Source: Streptomyces atratus
Lineage (GTDB): Bacteria > Actinomycetota > Actinomycetes > Streptomycetales > Streptomycetaceae
Direction of reading: 5' to 3'
Length of the DNA: 64,000 nucleotides
Assembly: GCF_900119365.1 (NCBI RefSeq)
Contig: NZ_FPJO01000001.1
Coordinates: 648,499-712,498, forward strand
This document shows positions 33,769 through 42,178 of this stretch, one piece after another (the first letter of the stretch is position 1; each line of letters starts with the position of its first letter). The position numbers and the translations under genes are program-made. The notes below the pieces were generated by a model, which had not been told where the DNA came from, made no database searches, and saw nothing but the letters and a program-made list of their open reading frames with translations.

Positions 33769-34448
33769 CCATCCGCGTGATCATCGTCGACGACCAGGCC
33801 ATGGTGCGGGCGGGGTTCGCGGCGCTGCTCTCGGCGCAGAGCGACATCGACGTGGTCGGTGAGGCGCCGGACGGACGCCGGGGCATCGACGTCAGCCGGA
33901 GCGTCCACCCGGACGTGGTCCTGATGGATGTCCGCATGCCCGAGATGGACGGTCTGGCGGCGGCCCGCGAGCTGCTCAACCCTCCGGTGGGGGTGGTGCA
34001 CCGGCCGAAGGTCCTGATGCTCACCACGTTCGACGTGGACGACTACGTGTACGAGGCGCTGCGCGCCGGGGCGTCCGGCTTCCTGCTGAAGGACGCGCCG
34101 CCCGCGGACCTGATCTCGGCGGTGCGGGTGGTCGCGGCGGGCGAGGCGTTGCTCGCACCGTCCGTGACCCGCCGGCTGATCGCCGACTTCGCCCGGCAGG
34201 GCCCGACCGGGGCCACCCGGAGCGGCCAGTCGCTGCGGCTGAACGGGCTGACTCCGCGCGAGACGGAGGTGCTCGAACTGATCGCGCGGGGCCTGTCCAA
34301 CCAGGAGATCGCGGGGAAGCTGGTGCTGGCCGAGCAGACGGTGAAGACGCACATCGGCCGGGTGCTGGCCAAGCTGGACCTGCGGGACCGGGCGCAGGCG
34401 GTGATCTTCGCGTACGAGGCGGGGGTGGTGGTGCCGGGCGAGGGGTGA
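33765..34448 (+). CDS. NarL/LuxR-family response regulator
   Basis: A 227-residue regulator with a TTG start overlapping the kinase stop and GGAGG four bases upstream. Receiver domain residues ~1-125: VIIVDDQAMVRAGFAALL (acidic pocket), VVLMDVRMPEMDGLAA (phospho-acceptor Asp55), MLTTFDVDDYVYEALRAGAS and FLLKDAPP (Lys). The LuxR-type helix-turn-helix is at the C-terminus: LTPRETEVLELIARGLSNQE, IAGKLVLAEQTVKTHIGRVL, AKLDLRDRAQAVIFAYEAG. All conserved signalling residues are present. Targets unknown; the adjacent DUF1023 and DUF4429 genes are candidates only by proximity. Confidence 0.95.
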   Translation: MTIRVIIVDDQAMVRAGFAALLSAQSDIDVVGEAPDGRRGIDVSRSVHPDVVLMDVRMPEMDGLAAARELLNPPVGVVHRPKVLMLTTFDVDDYVYEALRAGASGFLLKDAPPADLISAVRVVAAGEALLAPSVTRRLIADFARQGPTGATRSGQSLRLNGLTPRETEVLELIARGLSNQEIAGKLVLAEQTVKTHIGRVLAKLDLRDRAQAVIFAYEAGVVVPGEG

Positions 34449-34477
34449 GGGTGTTGTTCCCCTGCCCGGAACCGGAA

Positions 34478-34503
34478 GGTCCGCCGCCCCCCGACGGCGG
34501 ACC
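34478..34503. terminator. Hairpin between convergent response regulator and secreted-protein genes
   Basis: GGTCCGCCG and CGGCGGACC pair perfectly with an eight-base loop, between convergent stops at 34448 and 34511. Confidence 0.7.
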
Positions 34504-34510
34504 CTGGCGC

Positions 34511-34999
34511 CTACGCCTTGGGGTTCTTGTGCCACTTGCCCTTGACGCAGGTGTCGCCGGTCCCCCAGGCGTCGTTCTTGCAGACCACTACACGGGCCTT
34601 CTTCACGTTGAAGGTGTCCGTGTAGGCGGGGAACGTCGTCGTCCTGCCCTTGCCTACGCAGTCCGAGTTGTAGTTCCAGGCCCGGCTCTTTCCGGTGGTG
34701 ACCGTCTTGCCCCACCTGCCCCCCAGGAACTGCATGAACGCGAATGTGTCGTAACCGTCCTTGCAGCTCTGGTCGTTGACGTAGACCTTGACCTTTCCGG
34801 TCTTGCCTGCGCCCGACCACTTCCACGTGGCGTGTGCGTATCCGAACTTCGCGTCGGCCTTCGACGATCCGCTGGTGCTGAGGATCTTCGCGCTCGGCAC
34901 GGCATCCGCATCCGCCTGCGCGGCCGTGGCCGTGACACCGCCTGCGGCGAGCAGCGCGGCGGCCCCCATGGCGATGAGAGTGGTCTTCGTCCTGAACAT
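34511..34999 (-). CDS. Small secreted protein of unknown function
   Basis: A 162-residue exported protein. The ATG at 34999 has GGAGAG five bases upstream; another ATG is directly before it. Signal peptide MFRTKTTLIAMGAAALLAAG with a likely cut at ATAAQADA. The ~130-residue mature part has four cysteines (QSCKDG, SDCVGK, VVCKND, DTCVKG), several Trp and Lys, and reads like a compact extracellular domain (WKWSGAGKTGKVKVYVNDQS). I do not recognise the family. It stands alone between the two-component system and a PucR-like regulator. Confidence 0.8.
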   Translation of the reverse strand: MFRTKTTLIAMGAAALLAAGGVTATAAQADADAVPSAKILSTSGSSKADAKFGYAHATWKWSGAGKTGKVKVYVNDQSCKDGYDTFAFMQFLGGRWGKTVTTGKSRAWNYNSDCVGKGRTTTFPAYTDTFNVKKARVVVCKNDAWGTGDTCVKGKWHKNPKA

Positions 35000-35215
35000 C
35001 ATTTCTCTCCGTTCTGCATCTGCCCCCCGTGGGCGGATGCTGTGCAGTACGGGCTGTCCAGAACGAGTTGAGCACTCCGTCCAGAGGACCAGAAGCACCG
35101 ATTTGTGTGCACGCTGCCCAATTTCCGCACTCGTGCTGTGCACGCTGCGCAACCTGGGGCCGAGGCAGGGCGTGATGCACAGGCCGGGTTCCGGCCGACT
35201 GCGCATGGCGCACGG

Positions 35216-36715
35216 TCAGAGCGGGGTTTCGCCCGAGAGATGGAGTGCGTGGACGAGGTCGTGGACCCCCGAGCCCGTGCTCAGCAGATCCCGCGTCAGC
35301 CGGCGCTCGGCGGTGCGGAGATGTGCGGCGACGGTGGTGCGGCTGCATCCCAGGCGGCGGGCGGTCTGCTGGGCGTCGGCGTTGGCCTCGATCCAGGTGC
35401 GCAGGGTCTGGTGCACGGGGTGGTACCGGGCGTCCCGGAGGGGCTCCAGGAACGTACGGCCCCACTCCGCCGCAGGTCGCGTGTGCAACAACTCTTCCAG
35501 AGCAGGTGGGTCCGGCTGCGCGGGAATACTCCCGACTTCTCGGTGCAGGGCGGCAACGCCCAGGGCCAGAGCCAGAGTTGCCCGGCAGCGGACGTCGCGG
35601 AGGTCCAGGCCGAGCGCCGACTGCGCACGGCCGAGGTGGGCGGTGACCGTGTTGCGGCTGACGTTCAGCATGCGCGCCACACCCGAGCGGTGGAAGTGCA
35701 TCGCGAGACGGGTGATCTCGGTGGTGAGTTCCGGTAAGGCGGTCAACGGTCCGAGGACGGATCCGGCCCACTCGATGGCCTCGGCTCGGGGCAACAGCCG
35801 CTCCAGAGGTTCCTGGCCGTGGTAACCGGCCACCCGTCCTGGGGTGTTGGAGGCCACGGCCAGGGCGTGCCGGGCCTGCCCGTACGCCTCGGCCGTCGCG
35901 GGGAGCGGATGGGCGCTGCTGATGCCCAGCGCGTAGTGGGGGTTGTCCGCGACGAGATCGCGGAGCACCGCGGCCAGGCCGTCGGCGGCTTCGGCGCCGC
36001 TCCCGTCCCGGTCGGCGATCAGGCAGACGAGGTGCTCGTCGTAGACGGGGCACCGCACCATCAGACCGTCGCCGTGGTATCCCGACGGGTCTTGGTAGGC
36101 CTGGGCGATCCGCTCGCGTTCGTCCTTCTCGCACCGCAGGATGTGGACGCGCAGCCGGTCGCAGTCGAGCAGTTCGGGGACGGCGCCGGTCGTCATCCGG
36201 CGGGCCAGAAGGGGGTCCCCCGCCTGAAGGGCCATGAGGACGGCCATCCGCAGCTGGTGCGCCTTCTGCTGGTAGCCGCGGGTCATCCGGTCGGTCTCCC
36301 GGGCGCGGTGCAGGGCCGCGAGGATCCCGCCGGTGTGGGAGGCCAGGGCAGCGGCCCGGCGTGTCAGCGGGGCGGAGCCGACCAGCACCAGCACCCGGCG
36401 CGGCAGCTCCGAGCCGACCGCTTCGAGCCGTACCTGCGCCGTCCCGACGTCCATGGCGGCCGAGGCCACCCGCCCGGTGGCCAGCCGCATGAGCATCGGT
36501 TCAAGGTGTTCCAGAACGCGCTCGGAGAATCCGGACGTCGACAACTCCACTGTTTTCATCGCGCCGTTGACGATCGCCACTTCCGCACCGAGCTCACGCG
36601 GCAGCCACTCGGCGATCGCCTGGAGATCGGCGTCCGGCTTCCAGGCCGTCTGCCCGACCAGGGACAGGAACTCGTCGAGCTGCTCGGCGGGCCGGTGCGT
36701 CATGGGGTCCGTCAT
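35216..36715 (-). CDS. PucR/CdaR-like regulator with two C-terminal helix-turn-helix motifs
   Basis: A 499-residue cytoplasmic regulator. N-terminal ~150 residues resemble a sensory domain (EQLDEFLSLVGQTAWKPDAD; EVAIVNGAMKTVELSTSGFS). A GGDEF-like middle domain follows (RLRVHILRCEKDERERIAQA; GDGLMVRCPVYDEHLVCLIA; YALGISSAHPLPATAEAYGQ). The C-terminus has two separate helix-turn-helix elements, FHRSGVARMLNVSRNTVTAH and ADAQQTARRLGCSRTTVAAH, each followed by helix LRxAxxxL; one is usual, two suggest a duplicated DNA-binding module. It lies divergent to the second DUF1023 gene, 230 bases apart, which is its most likely local target. Confidence 0.85.
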   Translation of the reverse strand: MTDPMTHRPAEQLDEFLSLVGQTAWKPDADLQAIAEWLPRELGAEVAIVNGAMKTVELSTSGFSERVLEHLEPMLMRLATGRVASAAMDVGTAQVRLEAVGSELPRRVLVLVGSAPLTRRAAALASHTGGILAALHRARETDRMTRGYQQKAHQLRMAVLMALQAGDPLLARRMTTGAVPELLDCDRLRVHILRCEKDERERIAQAYQDPSGYHGDGLMVRCPVYDEHLVCLIADRDGSGAEAADGLAAVLRDLVADNPHYALGISSAHPLPATAEAYGQARHALAVASNTPGRVAGYHGQEPLERLLPRAEAIEWAGSVLGPLTALPELTTEITRLAMHFHRSGVARMLNVSRNTVTAHLGRAQSALGLDLRDVRCRATLALALGVAALHREVGSIPAQPDPPALEELLHTRPAAEWGRTFLEPLRDARYHPVHQTLRTWIEANADAQQTARRLGCSRTTVAAHLRTAERRLTRDLLSTGSGVHDLVHALHLSGETPL

Positions 36716-36945
36716 GCTCAGGTTCCTCTTGAGTCGTCCTGGGGCATGTCGCCCCGGGGGGCCGAACCGGCAGGCGTTCGGGTCTTCTGATACCCGTTTG
36801 CCCGAAGCACATACGCCCTACCCCGGTATGACCTCGCACTTGCCCCTCTGGTGTGACGCCCCCGGACCCGCCTTCTCCCTACCTTCCTCCCCGTGCGCCG
36901 CACGGCGCACGGGAGCCGGATCAGCCGGAGAGGGAGGACGACGGG

Positions 36946-37992
36946 ATGCGCCGCTACGCGAGGACTCTGGTCGCGTTCGCACTGGCCACCACCTTGGTGG
37001 CGGGGTCGGCCGGGTGGGCGTCCGGGAACGCCCAGCAGGCCCTCACCGGGCCGCCCCCGGGCACCGCGGCCTGGCACGCGGATCATGCGCTGGGGCAGGA
37101 GCTGCCCGATCCCGGGCGGCGCACACCGGCCGAAGTGGCCCGTTTCTTCCGGGGGTTGACCGAATCGCAGCGACAGGCCCTGGTCGTACGCCATCCGCTC
37201 GTCGTCGGCAATCTGGACGGCGTCCCCATCGAGCTGCGCTACCGGGCCAACGCCCTCTCCCTGCAAGCCAGTCACGACCCCAGGTACGCGCATCTCGAAG
37301 AGGACCGGAGGCGGCAGATCCTCGCGTTCGACCCGCGCGGACGCGGCCAGGTCGCCGAGGTCTTCGGGGACCTGCGCACCGCGCGCCATGTCGCGGTCGT
37401 GGTGCCGGGCTCGGACATCGACGCCGGGACCTTCGACCGTACGAACGATGTGTACGGCACCCCGGCCGGCATGGCGAAGGCGCTGTACGCCCGGACCGGT
37501 CCCGGCAGCGCGGTCATCGCCTGGGCCGGGTACACCACTCCCGTGGGCCTCGGCATCGACGCCGCGACGGGCTCGCTCGCCGAGGCGGGGGCCGGCCGGC
37601 TGAAGCGATTCGCGGACGGTCTCGCGGCCGACGGTGCGCCCGCGCCCGCCGTGTTCTGCCACAGTTACGGCTCCGTCGTGTGCGGGCTCGCCGCGCCCCG
37701 GCTGCGCGCCCGGGACCTGGTCGTCCTCGGCTCGCCCGGGATGCGCGCCGACGACGTCGCCGACCTGCACACCGACGCCCGGGTCTGGGCCGCGAAGGAC
37801 GCCACGGACTGGATCGGCAACGTGCCGAACGTCGAGGTGGCGGGGCTCGGCCACGGCCCCGACCCGGCCGCCCCGGAGTTCGGCGCGCGCCGCGTCCCGG
37901 CCGACGACGCCCGCGGCCACACCGGCTACTTCGCCCCGGGCACGGACTCGCTCCGCGCCTTCGCCGCGATCACCGAGGGGAAGGCGCGGTGA
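36946..37992 (+). CDS. Secreted DUF1023 alpha/beta hydrolase, paralogue
   Basis: A 348-residue protein; the ATG at 36946 has GGGAGG eight bases upstream. N-terminal signal-like segment RRYARTLVAFALATTLVAGS with AxG/AxN region, then the DUF1023 domain: HPLVVGNLDGVPIELRYRAN, VVVPGSDIDAGTFDRTND, WAGYTTPVGLGIDAATGSLA and nucleophile elbow VFCHSYGSVVCGLA (Ser240), then VLGSPGMRADDVADLHTDAR and GHGPDPAAPEFGARRVPADD. Same order of blocks as 30057-31268. Probably an extracytoplasmic hydrolase; substrate unknown. Confidence 0.9.
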   Translation: MRRYARTLVAFALATTLVAGSAGWASGNAQQALTGPPPGTAAWHADHALGQELPDPGRRTPAEVARFFRGLTESQRQALVVRHPLVVGNLDGVPIELRYRANALSLQASHDPRYAHLEEDRRRQILAFDPRGRGQVAEVFGDLRTARHVAVVVPGSDIDAGTFDRTNDVYGTPAGMAKALYARTGPGSAVIAWAGYTTPVGLGIDAATGSLAEAGAGRLKRFADGLAADGAPAPAVFCHSYGSVVCGLAAPRLRARDLVVLGSPGMRADDVADLHTDARVWAAKDATDWIGNVPNVEVAGLGHGPDPAAPEFGARRVPADDARGHTGYFAPGTDSLRAFAAITEGKAR

Positions 37993-38046
37993 GCCCCGGG
38001 ACGGAAGGCGCGGTGGGCCCCGGGCGGCTGCCCCGCCCCGTACCGG

Positions 38047-39063
38047 CTACTCGCGCGCGGCGGACGTCGAGCTCATGTCCGAGTACCGGTCCCCGGCCAC
38101 CAGCCCCGCGATCGGCTCCAGCTGCGCCAGCTCCCCGTCGGTCAGCGTGAGCCGGGTGGCGGCCACGTTCTCCAGCAGCCGGCTGCTCCTGCGGGTGCCC
38201 GGGATCGGCACCACGGTCAGCCCGTGCACCTGGGCCCGCTGCTGCACCCAGGCGAGCGCGACCTGCGCGGCCGACGCCCCGTGCGCCGCCGCGATCTTGT
38301 GGACGGGCTCCAGCAGAGCGGCGTTCTTCTTCGCGTTGTCCCCGGTGAAGCGCGGCTGGAACTTACGGAAGTCACCGTCCGACAGCTCCTTGGACGCGTC
38401 CGTGAACGCCCCGGTCAAAAAGCCCCGGCCGAGCGGCGAGTACGGCACGAGAGTCACCCCGAGCTCGACGGCGGCCGGTACGGCGCTGCGCTCGACGTCC
38501 CGGCTGAAGAGCGACCACTCCGACTGCAGGGCCGCGATCGGGTGCACCGCGTGCGCCTCACGCAGCTCCGCACCGGTCACCTCGCTCAGCCCGAGCTGCT
38601 TGACCTTGCCCTGCTGGACCAGCTCGGCCATCGCCCCGACGGACTCGGCCAGCGGGACGGACGGGTTGCGGCGGTGCATGTAGTAGAGGTCGATGACGTC
38701 CGTGTTCAGCCGTCGCAGGCTGTCCTCGACGGCCTTGCGGATGTACGCGGGGTCGTTGCGCACGCCCCGGTGGTGCGGGTCGTCCTCCTTGCGCTCTATG
38801 GCGAACTTCGTGGCGAGCGTGATCTCGTCCCGGTGCGCCCCGACGAACGGGGCGAGGAAGGTCTCGTTGGCGCCGAGACCGTACACATCCGCGGTGTCGA
38901 AGAGGGTGACGCCCGCCGCCAGCGCCGTCTCCAGCGTCTCGCGGGCCGCGGACTCGTCGGTGTCGCCGTAGAACTCGCTCATGCCCATGCAACCGAGCCC
39001 CTGCACGCCGACCTGAGGGCCGCCGTTGCCGAGCTCCACGGTAGTGATCTTGTCGTCAGTCAT
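38047..39063 (-). CDS. Aldo/keto reductase
   Basis: A 338-residue NADPH-dependent reductase of the AKR11/AKR13-like branch. Catalytic tetrad visible: Asp in GVTLFDTADVYGLGANE with the Tyr four residues on, Lys in EITLATKFAIE and His in DLYYMHRRNP. The NADPH site is near the end: VVPIPGTRRSSRLLENVAA. Full family length. The ATG overlaps the stop of the upstream MerR regulator (TGATG), so the two form an operon, and the MerR protein probably controls the reductase in response to an electrophile or redox signal (inference). Confidence 0.95.
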   Translation of the reverse strand: MTDDKITTVELGNGGPQVGVQGLGCMGMSEFYGDTDESAARETLETALAAGVTLFDTADVYGLGANETFLAPFVGAHRDEITLATKFAIERKEDDPHHRGVRNDPAYIRKAVEDSLRRLNTDVIDLYYMHRRNPSVPLAESVGAMAELVQQGKVKQLGLSEVTGAELREAHAVHPIAALQSEWSLFSRDVERSAVPAAVELGVTLVPYSPLGRGFLTGAFTDASKELSDGDFRKFQPRFTGDNAKKNAALLEPVHKIAAAHGASAAQVALAWVQQRAQVHGLTVVPIPGTRRSSRLLENVAATRLTLTDGELAQLEPIAGLVAGDRYSDMSSTSAARE

Positions 39064-39524
39064 CAGGCACTGGGCCTTTCCGGCGCCCGCCGGGCGCTCG
39101 CATAGAAGTCGATCTTGTAGTCGAGCACAGCGAGGGTGTCCTGGAGCTCCGCGATCCGCGTCCTCACGTCGCGGCGGGTCGCCTCCAGCAGCTCCTGCCG
39201 TTCCTCGAAGGTGTGCTCGCCCTCGCGCAGCAGCTCCGCGTACCGGACCATGCCGGCGACCGGCATCCCGGTCAGCCGCAGCTTGCCGACGAAGGACAGC
39301 CAGTCCAGGTCGCGGTTGGTGAAGCGGCGCTGGCCGGTGTGGGACCGGTCGACGTGCGGCATCAGCCCGATCCGCTCGTACCAGCGCAGGGTGTGCGCGG
39401 TGAGCCCGGTGAAGGCCGCGACCTCGCTGATGGTGTACCGGTCCTGACCCTCGGGGCGCGGATGCGCCGGAGGGGCCGTGGCGCAGGCGTCCACCTTCAC
39501 GGAAGTGCTCTCCATCACCGTCAT
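39063..39524 (-). CDS. MerR-family regulator
   Basis: A 153-residue regulator. Winged helix: YTISEVAAFTGLTAHTLRWY, ERIGLMPHVDRSHTGQRRFT, LDWLSFVGKLRLTGMPVAGM; then the dimerisation coiled coil TFEERQELLEATRRDVRTRI. No cysteine cluster for metals at the C-terminus, so it is not a metal sensor; it is of the SoxR/NmlR-like type that accompanies reductases. Its stop overlaps the aldo/keto reductase start. Confidence 0.93.
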   Translation of the reverse strand: MTVMESTSVKVDACATAPPAHPRPEGQDRYTISEVAAFTGLTAHTLRWYERIGLMPHVDRSHTGQRRFTNRDLDWLSFVGKLRLTGMPVAGMVRYAELLREGEHTFEERQELLEATRRDVRTRIAELQDTLAVLDYKIDFYASARRAPERPSA

Positions 39525-39656
39525 GCCCTACACGCTAGAACCTTGGAGTGCACTCGAAGCAAGCGCAGTCGGGGACGGATCCCGATCACGGCCCCCGTCG
39601 GACGGACGCCCCGTCCGCCCACGGGCCGGATACCTCCGCCCGTTACGCTCGTACGC

Positions 39657-40478
39657 ATGCAGAGCCTGGCGATGATCGACAACTGGCCCGTCCCCACCGC
39701 GGCGGCTGCCGTCGTACGAGCGGACGGCACCGTTCTCGGTACGCACGGCCCCACCTCGCACCGTTTTCCGCTCGCCTCCGTCACCAAGCCGATCGCGGCC
39801 TACGCGGCGCTGGTGGCGTACGAGGAGGGCGCGGTCGAGCTCGACGAGCCGGCCGGGCCGGAGGGGTCCACCGTCCGGCACCTGCTCGCGCACACCAGCG
39901 GGCTCGCCTTCGACGAGCACCGTACGACGGCCGCGCCCGGCACCCGCCGGCTCTACTCCAACGCGGGCTTCGAAGCGCTCGGCGACCACATCGCCAAGGC
40001 CACCGACATCCCGTTCCCGGAGTACGTGCGCCAGGCGGTGGTGGAACCGCTGGGCATGACGGCGACCACGGTGGACGGCTCGCCCGCCAAGGACGGTGTC
40101 TCGACCGTCGACGACCTCATACGGTTCGCGGCGGAGGTGCAGGTGCCCCGCCTGCTCGACCCCCGTACGGTGCTCGCCGCGCAGACCGTCGTACACCCCG
40201 GTCTGAAGGGCGTACTGCCCGGCTACGGCCACCAGAACCCCAACGACTGGGGCCTCGGCTTCGAGATCCGGGACTCCAAGTCGCCGCACTGGACGGGCAG
40301 CTCCTCGTCGCCCGCGACCTTCGGACACTTCGGGCAGTCGGGGACGTTCCTGTGGATCGACCCGGTCGCGGGCGCGGCGTGCGTCGCACTGACCGACCGC
40401 GCCTTCGGCCCGTGGGCGGTCGAGGCATGGCCGCCGTTCACGGACGCGGTGCTCGCGGAGCTCCGCCCCGGCCGCTGA
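39657..40478 (+). CDS. Serine hydrolase, beta-lactamase/esterase class C type
   Basis: A 273-residue protein, ATG at 39657, without signal peptide, so cytoplasmic. Active-site motifs of class C beta-lactamase-like esterases and peptidases: SVTK (Ser41, Lys44), RLYSNAGFEALG (Tyr-x-Asn) and the third motif FGHFGQSGTFLWID (His-x-Gly in place of Lys-Thr-Gly). Also HLLAHTSGL, conserved in the family. The physiological substrate is unknown; esterase or D-aminopeptidase activity is common. It is divergent from the MerR gene. Confidence 0.92.
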   Translation: MQSLAMIDNWPVPTAAAAVVRADGTVLGTHGPTSHRFPLASVTKPIAAYAALVAYEEGAVELDEPAGPEGSTVRHLLAHTSGLAFDEHRTTAAPGTRRLYSNAGFEALGDHIAKATDIPFPEYVRQAVVEPLGMTATTVDGSPAKDGVSTVDDLIRFAAEVQVPRLLDPRTVLAAQTVVHPGLKGVLPGYGHQNPNDWGLGFEIRDSKSPHWTGSSSSPATFGHFGQSGTFLWIDPVAGAACVALTDRAFGPWAVEAWPPFTDAVLAELRPGR

Positions 40479-40703
40479 GGCGTACCACCGGTCGGCCGCC
40501 TTCGCGGCCAGGCAGTCGAGTGCACCGTCACCGGCGGCGCCGCATGGCGCAAGTCCAGCTACAGCGGCACCAACGGCGGCGAATGCCTCGAAGTGGTTGA
40601 CGGTCTCCCCTGCGCCGTGCCCGTGCGCGACAGCAAGAACCCGGACGGCCCCGTCCTGATCGTCGGAGCGGACGCCTGGCGGGCGTTCGTGGGCACGCTC
40701 TGA
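40479..40703 (+). pseudogene. DUF397 gene fragment lacking a start codon
   Basis: Directly after the serine hydrolase stop, the same frame stays open and reads GGAAWRKSSYSGTNGGECLE, then VVDGLPCAVPVRDSKNPDG and PVLIVGADAWRAFVGTL to a stop. This is an almost complete DUF397 domain (WxKSSYSG...C.EV, VxVRDSKxPxGP, WxxFV). No ATG, GTG or TTG precedes it in frame, so it lacks a start, unless read through from the hydrolase. DUF397 proteins normally pair with an XRE regulator as BldB/WhiJ-like systems; none adjoins it. Confidence 0.75.
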
Positions 40704-40725
40704 GGTTGTCCGAAGCCTGAACGGC

Positions 40726-40768
40726 GAAGGGGCCCGGGGACGACCGACCGTCGTCCCCGGGCCCCTTC
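40726..40768. terminator. Very strong 19-bp hairpin
   Basis: Arms 40726-40744 and 40750-40768 pair perfectly over 19 bp (core GGGGCCCGGGGACGAC) with a five-base loop. It separates the DUF397 fragment from the convergent DUF4157 gene and serves both directions. Confidence 0.85.
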
Positions 40769-40775
40769 GTCCTCG

Positions 40776-42029
40776 TCAGACCAGCGGTTCGATCATGTGG
40801 GTCCGGCGCTGGGACCGCGTGGCCGCGCTGCCCGACCAGGCCGTCCGGCCCGGGTCGAGCCCCACGCCGTTGGCGAGACCGAGACGGGCGATCACGGCGT
40901 TGTGCTCCCGGCAGGCGACTTCCATCGGATCGATGAACTCGTTCTGCAACTCCGCCTGCGTGACGGCCGCGTTGGCGCTGACCTTCGCTTCGATGAAGTC
41001 GTAGACGTGCTCCAGCTGTTCGGAGCGAGGCGTGATCGCACCGTCCTCGGTGAAGTTGAGGTCCGGTCCGCCGCTGCCCGGGTCGTCGTTCCTGACCGCC
41101 GGTTCCGGGCCGAGTGCGAAGTTGGCCGGGACGTTCTTCAACGCCTTGGACACAGCGTTGAGTTGGGCGCTGTTGCTCGTGAACGCCGTCGGCGCGACCG
41201 GCCCCAGAGCCGTCACGACATCGGCCAGCTGGGCCGGGGTGAGGAGACCGGCGAATCTTTCTAGCAGCGACTTGGGCACGATGTGGTGCAGGGTGTGCAC
41301 GAGTGCGTTGCCCGGGTTGGCCGCCTTCTCCGCGGCCAGGGCGTTCTTCGTCGGGTTGTTCTTCCAGTCACCGGCACGCTGGACCGGCGTCTCCGCGGTC
41401 GACGGCGCATGCGATGCGGGCTTCTCCCGGCCGCCGGGCACCCCGGTCCGCACCGGTGCGGACATGACCCGGCGGGCGTTCCGCTCCGCGGCCCGCTCGT
41501 AACGGTCCGAGGGGTCGGAGATCCGCAGGCCCGCGCCGTTGTCGGTGCCGGCGACCGCGCCCTGCCGTTGCTGGACGACATGGGTCAGCTCATGAGCGAG
41601 GGTGTGCTTGTCGCCGCCGCCCGCGCCGACGACGACATGGTGGCCGGAGGTGTAGGCACGGGCGCCGACCTCGTCGGCGGAGGCCCGTGCGGCGCTGTCG
41701 TCGTGAATGCGTACGTCGGAGAAGTCGGCGCCGAGGCGCGCCTCCATCTCCTCCCGGAGTGGGGTGTCCATGGGCCTGCCACCGGTGCGCAGGACGTCAT
41801 GGACGGCGGAACGCTGCACCTCGTGCTGGTGCTCCTCCGACTGCTGCTGCTCCTCGGGCTGCGCCCAGGGGTGTCCCGCCTGCCGGAGCAGCTGGACGAC
41901 GGCGTCGTTGCCGAGGCTGCTCTGGAGGGCGAGCGGCAGGTGCTCGGGGAGTTCGCCCGTCTCCGGTCGTCTCACCGGCGTACGCGCGCGAGCGGAACCA
42001 TGGGTGCGTTCGGAGTCTCGTGCGCGCAT
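40776..42029 (-). CDS. DUF4157 protein with HHIVP nuclease-like C-terminal domain
   Basis: A 417-residue protein, ATG at 42029 with GGAAGG six bases upstream. Residues ~75-160 are DUF4157: DTPLREEMEARLGADFSDVR, IHDDSAARASADEVGARAYT, GHHVVVGAGGGDKHTLAHEL then THVVQQRQG, with the HELTH zinc-peptidase-like motif. DUF4157 is found in proteins linked to extracellular contractile injection systems and polymorphic effectors. From residue ~220 it carries VHTLHHIVPKSLLERFAG, NVPANFALGPEPAVRNDDPG and SEQLEHVYDFIEAKVSAN, which resembles an HNH-like nuclease (His-His, then Asn/Arg-Asp). No tail-like injection genes and no recognisable immunity gene adjoin it. Toxin or effector role is inference. Confidence 0.82.
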   Translation of the reverse strand: MRARDSERTHGSARARTPVRRPETGELPEHLPLALQSSLGNDAVVQLLRQAGHPWAQPEEQQQSEEHQHEVQRSAVHDVLRTGGRPMDTPLREEMEARLGADFSDVRIHDDSAARASADEVGARAYTSGHHVVVGAGGGDKHTLAHELTHVVQQRQGAVAGTDNGAGLRISDPSDRYERAAERNARRVMSAPVRTGVPGGREKPASHAPSTAETPVQRAGDWKNNPTKNALAAEKAANPGNALVHTLHHIVPKSLLERFAGLLTPAQLADVVTALGPVAPTAFTSNSAQLNAVSKALKNVPANFALGPEPAVRNDDPGSGGPDLNFTEDGAITPRSEQLEHVYDFIEAKVSANAAVTQAELQNEFIDPMEVACREHNAVIARLGLANGVGLDPGRTAWSGSAATRSQRRTHMIEPLV

Positions 42030-42178
42030 CAGAAGCCTTCCGTAAGGGTGCACGGGGTGGTGGCCCCTCCATCACTACGCGGAACATGCCGGTGCGGGCC
42101 AGGTACACGGGGGCAGAATCGGTCGGCTCGCCGGACACAGCGGCATGGCCGACGCGACACCCGCTAATCTCCTCGGCC

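Noticed and set aside
31246..36134. Two very long minus-strand frames (794 and 974 codons) over the DUF4429, kinase, regulator and hydrolase genes
   Set aside because: Arg/Gly/Pro-rich translations without motifs; the opposite-strand genes are well supported.
3865..42029. e9imm peptide as immunity for the DUF4157 nuclease-like tail
   Set aside because: They are 37 kb apart and in unrelated contexts; toxin and immunity genes are normally adjacent.
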